The notes beneath the pieces were generated by a model that worked only from the letters and a program-made list of their open reading frames with translations, made no database searches and was not told where the DNA came from. The position numbers and the translations under genes are program-made. This document shows, one piece after another, positions 8,849 to 19,919 of a DNA stretch of 64,000 nucleotides. Numbering within the stretch: position 1 is the first letter of the stretch; each line of letters opens with the position of its first letter. Source of the stretch: Methylobacterium bullatum (GTDB lineage: Bacteria; Pseudomonadota; Alphaproteobacteria; Rhizobiales; Beijerinckiaceae); contig LR743504.1 in assembly GCA_902712845.1 (NCBI GenBank), positions 2,268,001-2,332,000 on the forward strand. Direction: 5' to 3'.

Positions 8849-9601
8849 ATGTCGAAGCGGATCGCGATCGTCACAGGGGCGGGGTCCGGGATCGGCCGGG
8901 CGGTGTCGCTCGGGCTCGCGCGAGCCGGGTTCGATCTGGCTCTGGCCGGGCGCCGGCGGGGGCCGCTCGATGAGGTCGCGGATGCCGCGCGTGCGCTCGG
9001 GGCCGAGGCCTTGCCGGTGGAGACCGATGTCGGCGATGCCGCCTCTGTCGAGCATCTTTTCGCGGAAGGGAAGGCCCGGTTCGGTCGCCTCGACCTCCTG
9101 TTCAACAATGCCGGCCTGTTCGCCCCCTCCGTGCCGCTGGACGAACTCACCCTGGCGCAATGGGAGGCCGTGGTGAATGCCAACCTCACCGGCGCGTTCC
9201 TGTGCACGCAGGGCGCCTTCCGGATGATGAAGGCGCAAAACCCGCGCGGCGGCCGCATTATCAACAACGGGTCGATCTCGGCCCAGGTGCCGCGTCCGAA
9301 TTCGGCGCCCTATACGGCTACGAAACACGCGATCACCGGCCTGACCCGGTCCACCTCCCTCGACGGACGCGATCACGACATCGCCTGCGGGCAGATCGAT
9401 ATCGGCAATGCCGAAACCGACATGACGAAGCCGATGGCGGCCGGCATCCGTCAGCCCGACGGGTCCCTGAAGGTCGAGCCGGTGATGGATGCCCGGCACG
9501 TGGCGGATGCGGTGGTCTACATGGCCGGATTGCCCCTCGACGCCAACGTGCAGTTCATGACCGTGATGGCGACGAAGATGCCCTATATCGGGAGGGGGTG
9601 A
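8849..9601 (+). CDS. SDR-family oxidoreductase
   Basis: A 250-residue classical short-chain dehydrogenase/reductase. The cofactor motif TGAGSGIG is at residues 9-16, NNAG at 86-89, and the catalytic Ser142, Tyr155 and Lys159 (YTATK) are in place. Arg residues just after the second beta strand (AGRRRG) suggest NADP(H) preference. The substrate is not predictable. It starts 89 bases after the 5' end of the divergent tRNA-Gln gene and is followed by prfC on the same strand after about 100 bases. Confidence 0.9.
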   Translation: MSKRIAIVTGAGSGIGRAVSLGLARAGFDLALAGRRRGPLDEVADAARALGAEALPVETDVGDAASVEHLFAEGKARFGRLDLLFNNAGLFAPSVPLDELTLAQWEAVVNANLTGAFLCTQGAFRMMKAQNPRGGRIINNGSISAQVPRPNSAPYTATKHAITGLTRSTSLDGRDHDIACGQIDIGNAETDMTKPMAAGIRQPDGSLKVEPVMDARHVADAVVYMAGLPLDANVQFMTVMATKMPYIGRG

Positions 9602-9706
9602 GGCCCCGCGCTTTCGCCCGGTCCCCGTTCGCACTACAGACGGGGCACGCCCCCGATCGTGTACAGACAAGCCCGCCCCGGCGGACGAGAGAAGCAGCCG
9701 CCCGCG

Positions 9707-11341
<1,635 letters not shown>

Positions 11342-11360
11342 ACCTTGGCGGTGCGGCATA

Positions 11361-11398
11361 GAAAAGGGCCGCGCGATTCTCACCGCGCGGCCCTTTTC
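11361..11398. terminator. Bidirectional terminator between prfC and the Tim44-like gene
   Basis: Perfect 15-bp inverted repeat GAAAAGGGCCGCGCG / CGCGCGGCCCTTTTC with loop ATTCTCAC, between the convergent stops. The A/T ends provide a T-run in both directions, so it can serve both genes. Confidence 0.85.
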
Positions 11399-11426
11399 TC
11401 GGTTTCAACCGATGCCGTTGAGGCGA

Positions 11427-12404
11427 TCAGCGGCCCTGCTGGATCGCCGAGAGGATCCAGCGCCCGCCGCGCTCGCGCGCGAAGGTCCAGAGCTCCAGGG
11501 CCTCCGGCTCGCCGGTCTCGACGGTCTGGTTGGTCCGAAGGTCGATCGTCACGTCGGTGATGGCGTAGCGCATCGCTACCGTGGCGTACTCCATCCGGCC
11601 TTCGCTCCAGGCTTCCGACAAATCGCCCTGCAGCAGCTTCACATTCGAGATCCGGTTGACGACCCCACGGGATTCATTGCCGCGGAGTTCCTCGGTGAAG
11701 TAGCCCGCCATTTCCGGCGTCGCGAGGTTGCGCAGAGCGGCCACGTCGCCACGGCCATAAGCCGCCTGCACGTCGTTGAGGGCAATCTCGAAGCTCTGGA
11801 AATCGCCGGGGCCGATATCGACCTTGCCGACGGTCGGCTGAGGCGCGCCGCGCGGGGTAGCCCCCATCGCCGGCCCGGTACCCGTGGCCGAGCCCGGAGC
11901 GGAGCGGTAGTCGCCCGGGGTGGAGTCGCCCTGGAGAGCGGACCGGGACATGCCGGCGGGAGCCGGATTGCCCTGGCGACGGCGGAACCAGCGCACTGCG
12001 AAGGCGACGACCATCACGATGAGGCCGACCTGCAGGAGGAGGCCGATCATCGAGGCGATGCCGCCGAGTCCACCGAAGAAGCCGCCGCCGAGGAGCGCGC
12101 CGAGCAGGCCCGCACCGAGCAGGCCTGCCATGAAGCCGCCGCCGAAGCGGGGACGCTGCGTGGCGGCGCTGGTCATGCCGGGATTGCCCATGGTCGAGCC
12201 GGGCTGCGTCTGCGAACGCTGGATCGGCGCCGCGCCCGGCGCCGTGGCCGTGGAGGAGGGGGCGTTGTACGTCTTCGAGCCGCGCGAGCCCATGCCGCCG
12301 CCGCCGCCCGGACGGGCCTCGGCAACGGGCGCTGCGACGGCCAGCACCGCGGCGAGCGCGAAGATGGTCGCGGCGCGGGTGCGACGCGTGGAGGAGATGA
12401 ACAT
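11427..12404 (-). CDS. Exported Tim44-like domain protein
   Basis: A 325-residue protein. The N-terminal signal or anchor (residues 8-30, ending APVAEA) is followed by a Gly/Ser/Thr/Pro/Gln-rich low-complexity part (31-90), glycine-rich hydrophobic stretches (90-115) and a membrane helix (about 118-138). The C-terminal half from about 195 resembles the Tim44/MRPL45 fold (DIGPGDFQSFEIALNDVQAAYG...). Bacterial homologues are membrane proteins of unknown role; import function should not be assumed. It is a single gene closed by the shared terminator at 11361-11398. Confidence 0.85.
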   Translation of the reverse strand: MFISSTRRTRAATIFALAAVLAVAAPVAEARPGGGGGMGSRGSKTYNAPSSTATAPGAAPIQRSQTQPGSTMGNPGMTSAATQRPRFGGGFMAGLLGAGLLGALLGGGFFGGLGGIASMIGLLLQVGLIVMVVAFAVRWFRRRQGNPAPAGMSRSALQGDSTPGDYRSAPGSATGTGPAMGATPRGAPQPTVGKVDIGPGDFQSFEIALNDVQAAYGRGDVAALRNLATPEMAGYFTEELRGNESRGVVNRISNVKLLQGDLSEAWSEGRMEYATVAMRYAITDVTIDLRTNQTVETGEPEALELWTFARERGGRWILSAIQQGR

Positions 12405-12542
12405 GAATACGCCTCTGAACGAAGTCTGAGAGAGTCCCGGCGGGAATGCCGGACCTTATATGGTGACGTCCGGCGACAAGTTTTAGTCCGTCTTCGGTGC
12501 CGCTTTTGTTCCGCGGACGGCGATGGAAAGAGCCGAGACGCC

Positions 12543-13655
12543 TCAGCCGGCGGCGGGGAAGATCATCCGCACCGTCGTTCCCTCGCCGGGCTTGCTGTCG
12601 AGGGAGACGGTGCCGTTCTGGCGCTTCACCAGGCCGTGGACGATGGCGAGCCCGGTGCCGCGTCCGGCCTCGCGCGTGGTGATGAAGGGAGCCAGCGCTC
12701 TTGCTGCCATCTCCGGCGACATCCCATGCCCGGTATCCCGCACCGAGATGCCGATGGCGCCGTCTCCTTGCCGGCGGATCGCCGGATCGCTCGGCGGCAC
12801 CAGGAAGCTCGCGATCTCGACACTCCCGCCGGCCGGCATCGCCTCGCAGGCATTGGCGACGATGTGAGAGAGGGCGAGATCCACCTGGGTCGGGTTGGTG
12901 AGGCCGTTGGGTAAATCCGGCGCGGTGTGGACCGTCACTGTCACTCCGGGCGGAAGCGTCCCGCGCATGCGGGTGCCGAAGGCGGTGATGAGGGCGTTCA
13001 TGTCGACGGGGCGGACATCCGGCGCGATCCGCCGCGAGAAAGTCAGCAATTGCCGCGTCAGGATCGTGGCCCGCTCCACGGCATCGGTGGACCGGGTCAC
13101 GGCCCGCTGGATGAAGGGTTCTTCCCGGTCGCCGAGACGCCGCTTCAGCCCGTCGATATAGCCGATGAGGATCTGCAGGAAGTTGTTGAACTCGTGGGCG
13201 ACGCTGTTGGTGAGCAACCCGAGAGCCTCGCGTTGGCGGGACAAAGCGAGCGCCCCTTCCGCGTCCCTGCGCCGGGTCACGTCGACCAGTTGCGCGAGGA
13301 GAAGACCGGTATCCGGCAGGGGCACCGCAAAGATCTCGGCCCAGAAGGTCGAGCCGTTCCTGCGCCAGGCCAGCACTTCAATTCCCTCCCGCCGCTCGCC
13401 CGCGAGCGCCGCCGCGAAGGCGGCGCGGGCTTCCTTGTCGGTGTTGGCGCCCAGAAGGAGATGGACGTCGCGTCCGGCGAGATCGCCGGTCTCGTGGCCG
13501 GTGAGGTGCGCGAAGGCGGAATTGGCCGAGACGATTCTTGCCGTCGCCGGGTCGATCAACAGGGCCGGTACGGTGCTGGCCTCGAGGCCCGACCGAAAAT
13601 CGATGCCCCAGCCCGGAGCATCGCCTGGTTCGCCATCCTGATCATGCAACGCCAT
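12543..13655 (-). CDS. Orphan PAS-domain sensor histidine kinase
   Basis: A 370-residue soluble kinase: a PAS domain at about 22-128 (VPALLIDPATARIVSANSAF, then the fold end AQLVDVTRRRDAEG), a dimerisation/phosphoacceptor helix with His154 in VAHEFNN, and an HATPase domain with N box (IVANACEAMPAG), G1 (DTGHGM) and G2 (GRGTGLAIV). It has no membrane segment and no attached receiver. HEFNN-type H boxes are common in hybrid and cytosolic alphaproteobacterial kinases. No response regulator is adjacent, so the partner is unknown; the neighbouring S24 repressor (stop at 13752) is on the same strand but belongs to another class. Confidence 0.92.
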   Translation of the reverse strand: MALHDQDGEPGDAPGWGIDFRSGLEASTVPALLIDPATARIVSANSAFAHLTGHETGDLAGRDVHLLLGANTDKEARAAFAAALAGERREGIEVLAWRRNGSTFWAEIFAVPLPDTGLLLAQLVDVTRRRDAEGALALSRQREALGLLTNSVAHEFNNFLQILIGYIDGLKRRLGDREEPFIQRAVTRSTDAVERATILTRQLLTFSRRIAPDVRPVDMNALITAFGTRMRGTLPPGVTVTVHTAPDLPNGLTNPTQVDLALSHIVANACEAMPAGGSVEIASFLVPPSDPAIRRQGDGAIGISVRDTGHGMSPEMAARALAPFITTREAGRGTGLAIVHGLVKRQNGTVSLDSKPGEGTTVRMIFPAAG

Positions 13656-13751
13656 GCTCTATCCAGGCCTGTCGGAGCGAAACTGGCTCCAGCGTGAGTC
13701 GCATCGGGTGCGGGTGCCAGAATCGACCGGCACGGCGGCTCCCGGCGATGG

Positions 13752-14384
13752 CTATTGCCGCACCCACATCACCCGGGCGATCCAGGCGATCTCGGCCACC
13801 TGGACGATGCGTTCGGGGTGGTTCGGGTTGAGTGAGAGCAGCTCGATGGTGCGGGCGGTCTTGCGGCGCAATTCCTTGGCCAGCACCTCGCCGCTCGCCA
13901 GGCGCACCACCACGCGGTCGCCCTTGCGGACACTGGCGGTGGGAGAGACGATCAGCACGTCACCGTCGCGATAGAGCGGCTCCATGGAATCGCCCTGCAC
14001 TTCGAGGGCGAAGGCGCGGTCCTCGCCGAGATCGGGAAACTCGATCTCCTCCCAGCCGGGGCCGCCCGTGGGCATGCCTTCCTCGGTGAAGAGCCGGCCC
14101 GCGCCGGCCTGCGTCATGCCGATCAGCGGCACCATGGCGCGCGGCATGCCTTCCCTCGGCTCGATGAGGCGAAGGAAATCGTCGAGCGTCGCGTTGGTGG
14201 CCGCGAGCACCTTCGAGACGGATTCGGTGGAGGGCCAGCGCTTGCGCCCATCCGGCCCGATCCGCTTCGAGCGATTGAAGCTGGTGGCGTCGAGGCCCGC
14301 ACGGCGTGCGAGACCGGAGGCTGAGAAGCCGTGGCGTTCCGCGAGGCGGTCGATCGCGGTCCAGATCTGCTCGTGGGACAGCAT
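13752..14384 (-). CDS. LexA/CI-like transcriptional regulator (HTH plus S24 peptidase)
   Basis: A 210-residue repressor-type protein. The N-terminal HTH (about residues 5-65) includes ASGLARRAGLDATSFN and the downstream RKRWPSTESVSKVL. The C-terminal S24 peptidase fold has Ser133 in GDSMEPLYRDGD and Lys170 in EVLAKEL as the catalytic dyad. The linker contains QAGAG (92-96), giving Ala-Gly bonds like the LexA/CI cleavage site. It could be a RecA-responsive repressor, or a regulator whose peptidase is not used. No phage gene is near. A candidate operator lies upstream at 14425-14444. Confidence 0.9.
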   Translation of the reverse strand: MLSHEQIWTAIDRLAERHGFSASGLARRAGLDATSFNRSKRIGPDGRKRWPSTESVSKVLAATNATLDDFLRLIEPREGMPRAMVPLIGMTQAGAGRLFTEEGMPTGGPGWEEIEFPDLGEDRAFALEVQGDSMEPLYRDGDVLIVSPTASVRKGDRVVVRLASGEVLAKELRRKTARTIELLSLNPNHPERIVQVAEIAWIARVMWVRQ

Positions 14385-14424
14385 GGCGAGACTCGATCAG
14401 AATGGCTAAGACATCCAGCCTAGC

Positions 14425-14444
14425 TTTAGGAAAGTAGAACTAAA
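14425..14444. promoter_or_regulatory. Candidate operator palindrome upstream of the S24 regulator
   Basis: TTTAG-N10-CTAAA, a 5-bp inverted repeat with 20-base overall length, 41 bases before the regulator's start codon in a relatively AT-rich stretch. Dyads of this size suit a dimeric HTH repressor, and self-regulation is common in this class. The repeat is short and could be chance. Confidence 0.25.
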
Positions 14445-14588
14445 ATACGCTGGAAGCAACGGCACGCCGCCATTATCCTGAAGGTGTAGGAACTCGGAAC
14501 GGACGACTTGAGGTAGCGACCGATCGTGGTTGCGACGGATGCCGACCCGTTCTATCGCGTGGACCGTCGAACCGGAAGGCAACGCGCG

Positions 14589-14966
14589 ATGCCCGTGATC
14601 TACAAGATTTGCCCGCGCGCCCTTTGGCGCGAGGCGGAGGAAGCGGGGCGGTTCGCGGGTGCGCCCGTCGACCTCACTGACGGGTTCATCCATTTCTCCA
14701 CCGCCGATCAGGTGGCGGAAACGGCCGCCCGGCACTTCGCGGGTGTCTCCGATCTCCTCCTGATCGGCATCGAAGCCGAGGCGCTGGGCGAGGCCCTGCG
14801 CTACGAACCCTCCCGCGGCGGCGCGCTGTTCCCCCATCTCTACGGCGATCTGCCCCTCGATGCCGTCCTATCCGTGACCGAGCTTCCGATCGGGCCGGAC
14901 GGCCAGCACGTATTTCCCGCCGATCTTATCTCGTCCGCCGGCCCCGCAACCGGAGCATCGGTATGA
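14589..14966 (+). CDS. DUF952 family protein
   Basis: A 125-residue cytoplasmic protein of the DUF952 family, recognised by [39 protein letters not shown] and the later [11 protein letters not shown] phrases. The family has an ADP-ribosyltransferase-like fold by comparison, but no function is established. The ATG at 14589 is preferred over an in-frame start at 14526, because the family begins MPVIYKI. It overlaps the pyrD start by four bases (ATGA), so the two genes are probably co-translated, a pairing common in alphaproteobacteria. Confidence 0.88.
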   Translation: MPVIYKICPRALWREAEEAGRFAGAPVDLTDGFIHFSTADQVAETAARHFAGVSDLLLIGIEAEALGEALRYEPSRGGALFPHLYGDLPLDAVLSVTELPIGPDGQHVFPADLISSAGPATGASV

Positions 14967-16051
14967 TCGGCGCTCTCTTTCCCCTCGCCAAGCCGATCCT
15001 GCACGGTCTCGACGCCGAGACGGCGCACAACCTCACCTTGCGCGGGCTGGGGCTTCTGCCTGCGCGAAAGCCCACCCCGGACGATTCGAGGCTCGCGGTC
15101 ACCGCCTTCGGCCGCCGGTTCCCCAATCCGGTCGGCCTCGCGGCGGGGTTCGACAAGGGCGCGCAGGTGCCCGATGCCCTGCTCGGCTTGGGCTTCGGCT
15201 TCGTGGAGGTCGGCGGCGTGGTGCCGAAGCCGCAGGGCGGTAACCCGCGCCCGCGCGTGTTCCGCCTGAGCGCCGACGGTGCCGTCATCAACCGCTTCGG
15301 TCTCAACAGCGAAGGGCTCGACGTCGTGCGTGGCCGCCTCGCGGCCAGAGGCGGCCGGACCGGTCTGGTGGGGATCAACATCGGGGCCAACAAGGATTCC
15401 ACCGACAGGATCGCCGACTACGTGGCCTGCACCACGGCGCTGGCACCCCATGTCGCCTTCGTCACGGTCAACGTCTCCTCGCCGAACACCCCCGGACTGC
15501 GCGACCTCCAGGGCGAAGCCTTCCTCGACGATCTGCTGGGACGCGTGGTGGAGGCCCGCGACAAGGCCTCGCCCAGGACCGCGATCCTGCTCAAGATCGC
15601 CCCCGACATCTCGCTCGAGGCCCTCGATTCCATTGTCGCCACAGCCTTGCGCCGCAAGGTGCAGGGCCTCGTCGTCTCCAACACCACCATCGCGCGGCCG
15701 ACCAGTCTCACCGAAGCCTCCCTGGCGACGGAGACCGGAGGCCTCTCGGGCCGCCCGCTTTTCGAACCGGCGACCCGCCTTCTGGCTGAGGCCTACCTGC
15801 GTGTCGGCGGTACCATTCCGCTCGTCGGCGTCGGCGGAATCGACTCCGCCGAGGCGGCCTGGACCAAGATCCGCGCCGGAGCGAGCCTCCTGCAGCTCTA
15901 CTCGGCCCTGGTCTATGCCGGCCCCGGCCTCGTGGGCACGATCAAATCCGGCCTGCTGCGCAAGCTCGCCACGGAGGGCGCCAGCGACCTGTCCACCATC
16001 GTCGGCCGCGATGCCGCGGCTCTGGCCAGGCTCGGCCTCGACGCCACGTAG
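14963..16051 (+). CDS. pyrD: Dihydroorotate dehydrogenase (quinone), class 2
   Basis: Oxidises dihydroorotate to orotate with transfer of electrons through FMN to quinone, the fourth step of pyrimidine synthesis, at the inner membrane. The 362-residue protein has the N-terminal membrane-associating helices of class 2 ([20 protein letters not shown]), [13 protein letters not shown], the catalytic Ser region [15 protein letters not shown], Lys in ILLKIAPD and the FMN-phosphate loop [15 protein letters not shown]. It starts inside the stop of the DUF952 gene. Confidence 0.96.
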   Translation: MIGALFPLAKPILHGLDAETAHNLTLRGLGLLPARKPTPDDSRLAVTAFGRRFPNPVGLAAGFDKGAQVPDALLGLGFGFVEVGGVVPKPQGGNPRPRVFRLSADGAVINRFGLNSEGLDVVRGRLAARGGRTGLVGINIGANKDSTDRIADYVACTTALAPHVAFVTVNVSSPNTPGLRDLQGEAFLDDLLGRVVEARDKASPRTAILLKIAPDISLEALDSIVATALRRKVQGLVVSNTTIARPTSLTEASLATETGGLSGRPLFEPATRLLAEAYLRVGGTIPLVGVGGIDSAEAAWTKIRAGASLLQLYSALVYAGPGLVGTIKSGLLRKLATEGASDLSTIVGRDAAALARLGLDAT

Positions 16052-16373
16052 GCGAAGGGCGGGCCGAGGGACGCGGCGAGACGTGCTCCCGCGTTGCGAT
16101 GGAAGCCTGGGCAAGGCCAATTTTCGGACCATGCCGGCAGGTCCGATCCCTGCGCCATTCGCACGCGGCTCCTGCGCTGGGATCGGGGGTAAGTTTAGAA
16201 CTCCGTAAGACTGCTCGATTTCATGCCATGCCATGTCCGCAGGCGCATGACTGGCCCGCGTTTGCCCCTGATTGAGTGACCCTTGTGCGGTGCGATATCG
16301 CTGGTGGAATCGACGGTGGCCTCGCCCCACGACGGCACTGTCCCATCCATCCTTTGCCGAACCAGGATCGTTC
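16052..16373. other. Intergenic region between pyrD and the Fdh4-like gene
   Basis: 322 bases with no gene that I can support; frames here are short, or are upstream extensions of the Fdh gene without similarity. A direct repeat, ATGCCATGCCATG, is near 16223-16235. It should hold the promoter of the molybdoenzyme gene. No clear boxes, riboswitch or operator was recognised. AGGA at about 16363-16366 is the ribosome-binding site. Confidence 0.5.
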
Positions 16374-18674
16374 ATGGATCACCCGGTCGCGTCCCCCAAG
16401 CGTTCCTCCGCCGCCGGCGGTTGGGGCGCGCTGAAGAGCTGCGGCAAACACCTGCTGAGCAGCCGCGCCCCGCTCTCCGGGGCCCGCGCCATGCTCAAGG
16501 CCAACCAGCCTGACGGGTTCGATTGTCCCGGCTGCGCCTGGGGTGACCCGGCGCACGGCTCGTCGTTCGAGTTCTGCGAGAACGGCGTGAAGGCCGTCTC
16601 CTGGGAGGCGACCGACAAGCGCACGCCGCCGAAGTTCTTCGCCAAGCATACCGTGTCGGAGCTGCGTGGCTGGACCGACTACGCGCTCGAAGGCGAGGGT
16701 CGCCTGACGCACCCCATGCGCTACGATGCAGGTAGCGACCGCTATCTGCCGGTAAGCTGGGACGACGCCTTCGCCGAGATCGGCGCCACCCTGCGCGGCC
16801 TCGACAGCCCGGACCGTGCCGAGTTCTACACCTCTGGTCGCGCCTCCAACGAGGCCGCTTACATCTACCAGCTGTTCGCCCGGCTCTACGGCACCAACAA
16901 CTTCCCCGACTGTTCCAACATGTGCCACGAGGCCAGCGGCATCGCCCTCCAGGCGGCCATCGGCATCGGCAAGGGCACCGTGCTGCTCGAGGATTTCGAG
17001 AAGGCGGACGCGATCTTCGTGGTTGGCCAGAACCCCGGCACCAACCATCCCCGCATGCTCGGCGATCTGCGCAAGGCGGCGACCCGCGGCGCCCGCGTTG
17101 TGGTGTTCAACCCCGTGCGCGAGCGCGGGCTCGAACGCTTCGCCGACCCGCAGAACACGGTGGAGATGCTGCGCGGTGCCAGCGCCCCGGTGGCGAGCCA
17201 CTATTACCAGCCGCGTCCGGGCGGCGACATGGCGGCGTTCCGCGGCATCGCCAAGGCGGTCTTCGCGGCGGACGACGCGGCTCGCGCCGCCGGCCGTCCG
17301 TCCGTTCTGGATCGCGCCTTCCTCAGCCACCACGCCGAGGGCCACGAGGCCTATCGCGCCGTCGTGGAGGCGACGAGTTGGGAGGCGATCGAGGATCAGT
17401 CCGGCCTGTCCCGCGCCGATATCGAGGTCGCTGCCGAGGTCTATCTCGGCGCCGACAAGGTCATCTGCACCTGGGCCATGGGTGTCACCCAGCACAAGCA
17501 CTCGGTGGCCACCATCCGGGAGATGACGAACGTCATGCTCCTGCGCGGCAATATCGGCCGTCCCGGCGCCGGCCTCTGCCCCGTGCGCGGCCATTCCAAC
17601 GTGCAGGGCGACCGCACGGTGGGTATCAACGAGAAGCCGCCCGCCGCGCTACTGGACGCCCTCGAGCGCGAGATCGGCTTCGTCGCCCCGCGCAAGCACG
17701 GCCACAACGTCATCGGCGCCATCGGGGCCATGCTCGACGGTTCGTCGAAGGCCTTCATCGGGCTCGGCGGAAACTTCGCCCGCGCCACGCCGGATACGGC
17801 GCTGGTGGCCAAGGCGCTGGCCTCCTGCGAACTCACCGTCCACATCGCCACGAAGCTCAACCACTCGCATCTCGTACCCGGCCGCGTCGCCTACCTGCTA
17901 CCCTGTATCGGCCGCACCGAGATCGACCGGAATTCGAAGGGCAAGATCCAGATCGTCACGGTCGAGGATTCCATGAGCATGGTCCACGGCTCGGGCGGCA
18001 TCAACAAGCCCGCCTCGCCGGAGCTGCGCTCCGAGATCGCCATCATTGCCGGCATGGCGGCGGCCACCGTCGGCTCGGAGAAGGTCGATTGGGCGGCCCT
18101 CGCCGACGATTACGACGGCATCCGCGCGCTGATCGAGCGGACCATTCCGGGGTTCGCCGGTTACAACGCCCGCGTCCGCCGTCCGCGCGGCTTCATGCTG
18201 CGCAACCTTGCCGCCGAGCGCAACTTCGAGACGGTGAACGGAAAAGCGAACTTCTCCGCCGATGCCCTGCCGGAGGCGACCGAGCATCAGCAGGCGAGGG
18301 CGATGGGCGACACCTTCGTGCTCCAGACCTTCCGTAGCCACGATCAGTACAACACCACCGTCTACGGTCTCGACGACCGCTATCGCGGGGTCTACGGCGA
18401 GCGTCAGGTGTTGTTCGCCCATCCCGACGACCTGGCCGAGATCCGTGCCGTCGCCGGCGACCGGGTGGACATCGTCGGCACCCACGACGACGGCGTGGTG
18501 CGGGTGGCCGAAGGCTTCCGCCTCGTCCCCTTCGACATGCCGCGCGGCAGTCTCGCCGGCTACTACCCGGAGCTCAACGTCCTCGTTCCCCTGTCGTCCT
18601 TCGGCAAGGAGAGCGACACGCCGACCTCGAAATCGGTGATGGTCTCGATCCGTCGCCCGGCGCAAGCCGCGTGA
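16374..18674 (+). CDS. fdh4A: FdhF/YdeP-family molybdopterin oxidoreductase, probable formate dehydrogenase 4 large subunit
   Basis: A 766-residue bis-MGD molybdenum or tungsten oxidoreductase, predicted to oxidise formate to CO2. Near the N-terminus, FDCPGCAWGDP and the nearby FCENG supply cysteines that could hold an iron-sulphur cluster. Cys184-His185 (NMCHEASG) match the metal-ligand Cys (or SeCys) and adjacent His of formate dehydrogenases. GMDP-binding stretches are seen (VVGQNPGTNHPRML, CPVRGHSNVQGDRTVG), and the C-terminal cap contains FRSHDQYNTTVYG. The ATG at 16374 has AGGA just upstream and gives the family start. The downstream 101-residue gene overlaps by four bases, as in the fdh4AB pair of Methylobacterium; the gene name rests on that likeness. 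Confidence 0.85.
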   Translation: MDHPVASPKRSSAAGGWGALKSCGKHLLSSRAPLSGARAMLKANQPDGFDCPGCAWGDPAHGSSFEFCENGVKAVSWEATDKRTPPKFFAKHTVSELRGWTDYALEGEGRLTHPMRYDAGSDRYLPVSWDDAFAEIGATLRGLDSPDRAEFYTSGRASNEAAYIYQLFARLYGTNNFPDCSNMCHEASGIALQAAIGIGKGTVLLEDFEKADAIFVVGQNPGTNHPRMLGDLRKAATRGARVVVFNPVRERGLERFADPQNTVEMLRGASAPVASHYYQPRPGGDMAAFRGIAKAVFAADDAARAAGRPSVLDRAFLSHHAEGHEAYRAVVEATSWEAIEDQSGLSRADIEVAAEVYLGADKVICTWAMGVTQHKHSVATIREMTNVMLLRGNIGRPGAGLCPVRGHSNVQGDRTVGINEKPPAALLDALEREIGFVAPRKHGHNVIGAIGAMLDGSSKAFIGLGGNFARATPDTALVAKALASCELTVHIATKLNHSHLVPGRVAYLLPCIGRTEIDRNSKGKIQIVTVEDSMSMVHGSGGINKPASPELRSEIAIIAGMAAATVGSEKVDWAALADDYDGIRALIERTIPGFAGYNARVRRPRGFMLRNLAAERNFETVNGKANFSADALPEATEHQQARAMGDTFVLQTFRSHDQYNTTVYGLDDRYRGVYGERQVLFAHPDDLAEIRAVAGDRVDIVGTHDDGVVRVAEGFRLVPFDMPRGSLAGYYPELNVLVPLSSFGKESDTPTSKSVMVSIRRPAQAA

Positions 18675-18976
18675 GCGAGCCGCCCGCCGACGCCGAGACC
18701 TTCCTCGCCGTCACCGATTCCATCGCCGACCTCCAGCCCGGCCTCTCCACCCTGGAGGCCGGGTTGCTGGCGGGGCTGCACCTGAAGCTCGCAGCAGACA
18801 CCCGCAGCTTCGCGCGGGTGTTCGGCGTCGAGCATGCCCTCGTCCTGCGCGCCGTGGAGACCCTGTCGGGAGAAGCCGAGCTCCTGGCGATCACCGAGCG
18901 GAACCAGCGCACCCAGCGGACCCGCTACGAGGCAACCCCGGCGGCTCTCGCCATCCTGGACCACCTGCACGGCTGA
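18671..18976 (+). CDS. fdh4B: Small partner protein of the Fdh4-like oxidoreductase
   Basis: A 101-residue soluble protein starting with GTG inside the stop of the large-subunit gene (GTGA), so translation is coupled. It is helical, with no Cys motif and no membrane segment. The middle part (ARVFGVEHALVLRAVETL) resembles a winged-helix or helical bundle, but no family is certain. By position it corresponds to Fdh4B of Methylobacterium, whose role is not settled; it may be an assembly factor or subunit. It ends eight bases before the fliP stop on the other strand. Confidence 0.7.
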   Translation: MSEPPADAETFLAVTDSIADLQPGLSTLEAGLLAGLHLKLAADTRSFARVFGVEHALVLRAVETLSGEAELLAITERNQRTQRTRYEATPAALAILDHLHG

Positions 18977-18984
18977 GACTGCAC

Positions 18985-19749
18985 TCAGCTTCCGTAGCTC
19001 TGGATCAGCGAGCCCGCGACCAGGGTCCAGCCGTCCACCAGCACGAAGAAGATCAGCTTGAACGGCAGTGCCACCGTCGCCGGCGGCACCATCATCATGC
19101 CCACCGCCATCAGGATCGATGCGACGACGAGGTCGATGATGAGGAAGGGGATGAAGAGGAGGAAGCCGATCTCGAAGGCCCGCCTGAGTTCCGAGATCAT
19201 GAAGGCCGGCGTGACGATCTCGAGGCCGATGGCTTCCGGCCCGGCAGGGGCGGGGGCCTTCGCCATGTCGAGGAAGAGCTTCAGATCCTTCTCGCGCACG
19301 TTGCGCAGCATGAAGGTCTTGAACGGGGCCGAGGCCCGCTCGAACGCCACGCTCTGCGTGATCTGCCCGGCGATCAGCGGTTCGATGCCGGTTCGGTAGG
19401 CCTCCCGCGCCGTCGGCGCCATGACGAAGGCGGTCAGAAACAGGGCGAGGCTGGTGATCACGGCATTCGGGGGCGCACTCTGCGTGCCGAGGGCGGAGCG
19501 GAGGATCGACAGAACGACCACGATCCGCGTGAACGAAGTCGCCATCACCAGCACGGATGGCGCCAGCGCGAGGACGGTGATGAGGGCGACGAGCTGGAGC
19601 GCCCGCTCCGTCACCCCGCCCTGGCCGAGATCGACCGAGAGGCTCTGAGCCATGGCCGCACCGCTTCCGGCTGCCAGGAAACCGCTCGCCGCCAGGACGA
19701 GGCGGGCGGTGCGGATCGGGACGGTGACGGATCGGAGGGAGGGTGTCAT
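18985..19749 (-). CDS. fliP: Flagellar type III export gate protein FliP
   Basis: Core membrane component of the flagellar export gate. The 254-residue product has a cleavable N-terminal signal (LVLAASGFLAAGSGAAMAQS) and then four hydrophobic helices. Family hallmarks are SFTRIVVVLSILRSALGTQSAPPN, FELRRAFEIGFLLFIPF-like text near the C-terminus, and MMMVPPATVALPFKL. The ATG at 19749 is used; the longer frame to 19902 adds 51 residues ahead of the signal peptide and is unlikely. It is on the same strand as flgE-flgK-flgL but separated from them by an M3 peptidase gene on the opposite strand; other fli genes are not in the window. Confidence 0.95.
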   Translation of the reverse strand: MTPSLRSVTVPIRTARLVLAASGFLAAGSGAAMAQSLSVDLGQGGVTERALQLVALITVLALAPSVLVMATSFTRIVVVLSILRSALGTQSAPPNAVITSLALFLTAFVMAPTAREAYRTGIEPLIAGQITQSVAFERASAPFKTFMLRNVREKDLKLFLDMAKAPAPAGPEAIGLEIVTPAFMISELRRAFEIGFLLFIPFLIIDLVVASILMAVGMMMVPPATVALPFKLIFFVLVDGWTLVAGSLIQSYGS

Positions 19750-19919
19750 GGCGGCGGCAACCTGCGTCGAGCCGTGCGCGGGCGCAAGCGATGATGTCCC
19801 GCAGATACCGTCCGCAGGCGCGCGCATGTCACCGCAAAACCACGCGGGGGCTTTGCGCTCGTTCTCTCCGATGGCTACGTTCCGGCCGAGCCAACGGCAC
19901 ACGACTTCGAAGGACGACC

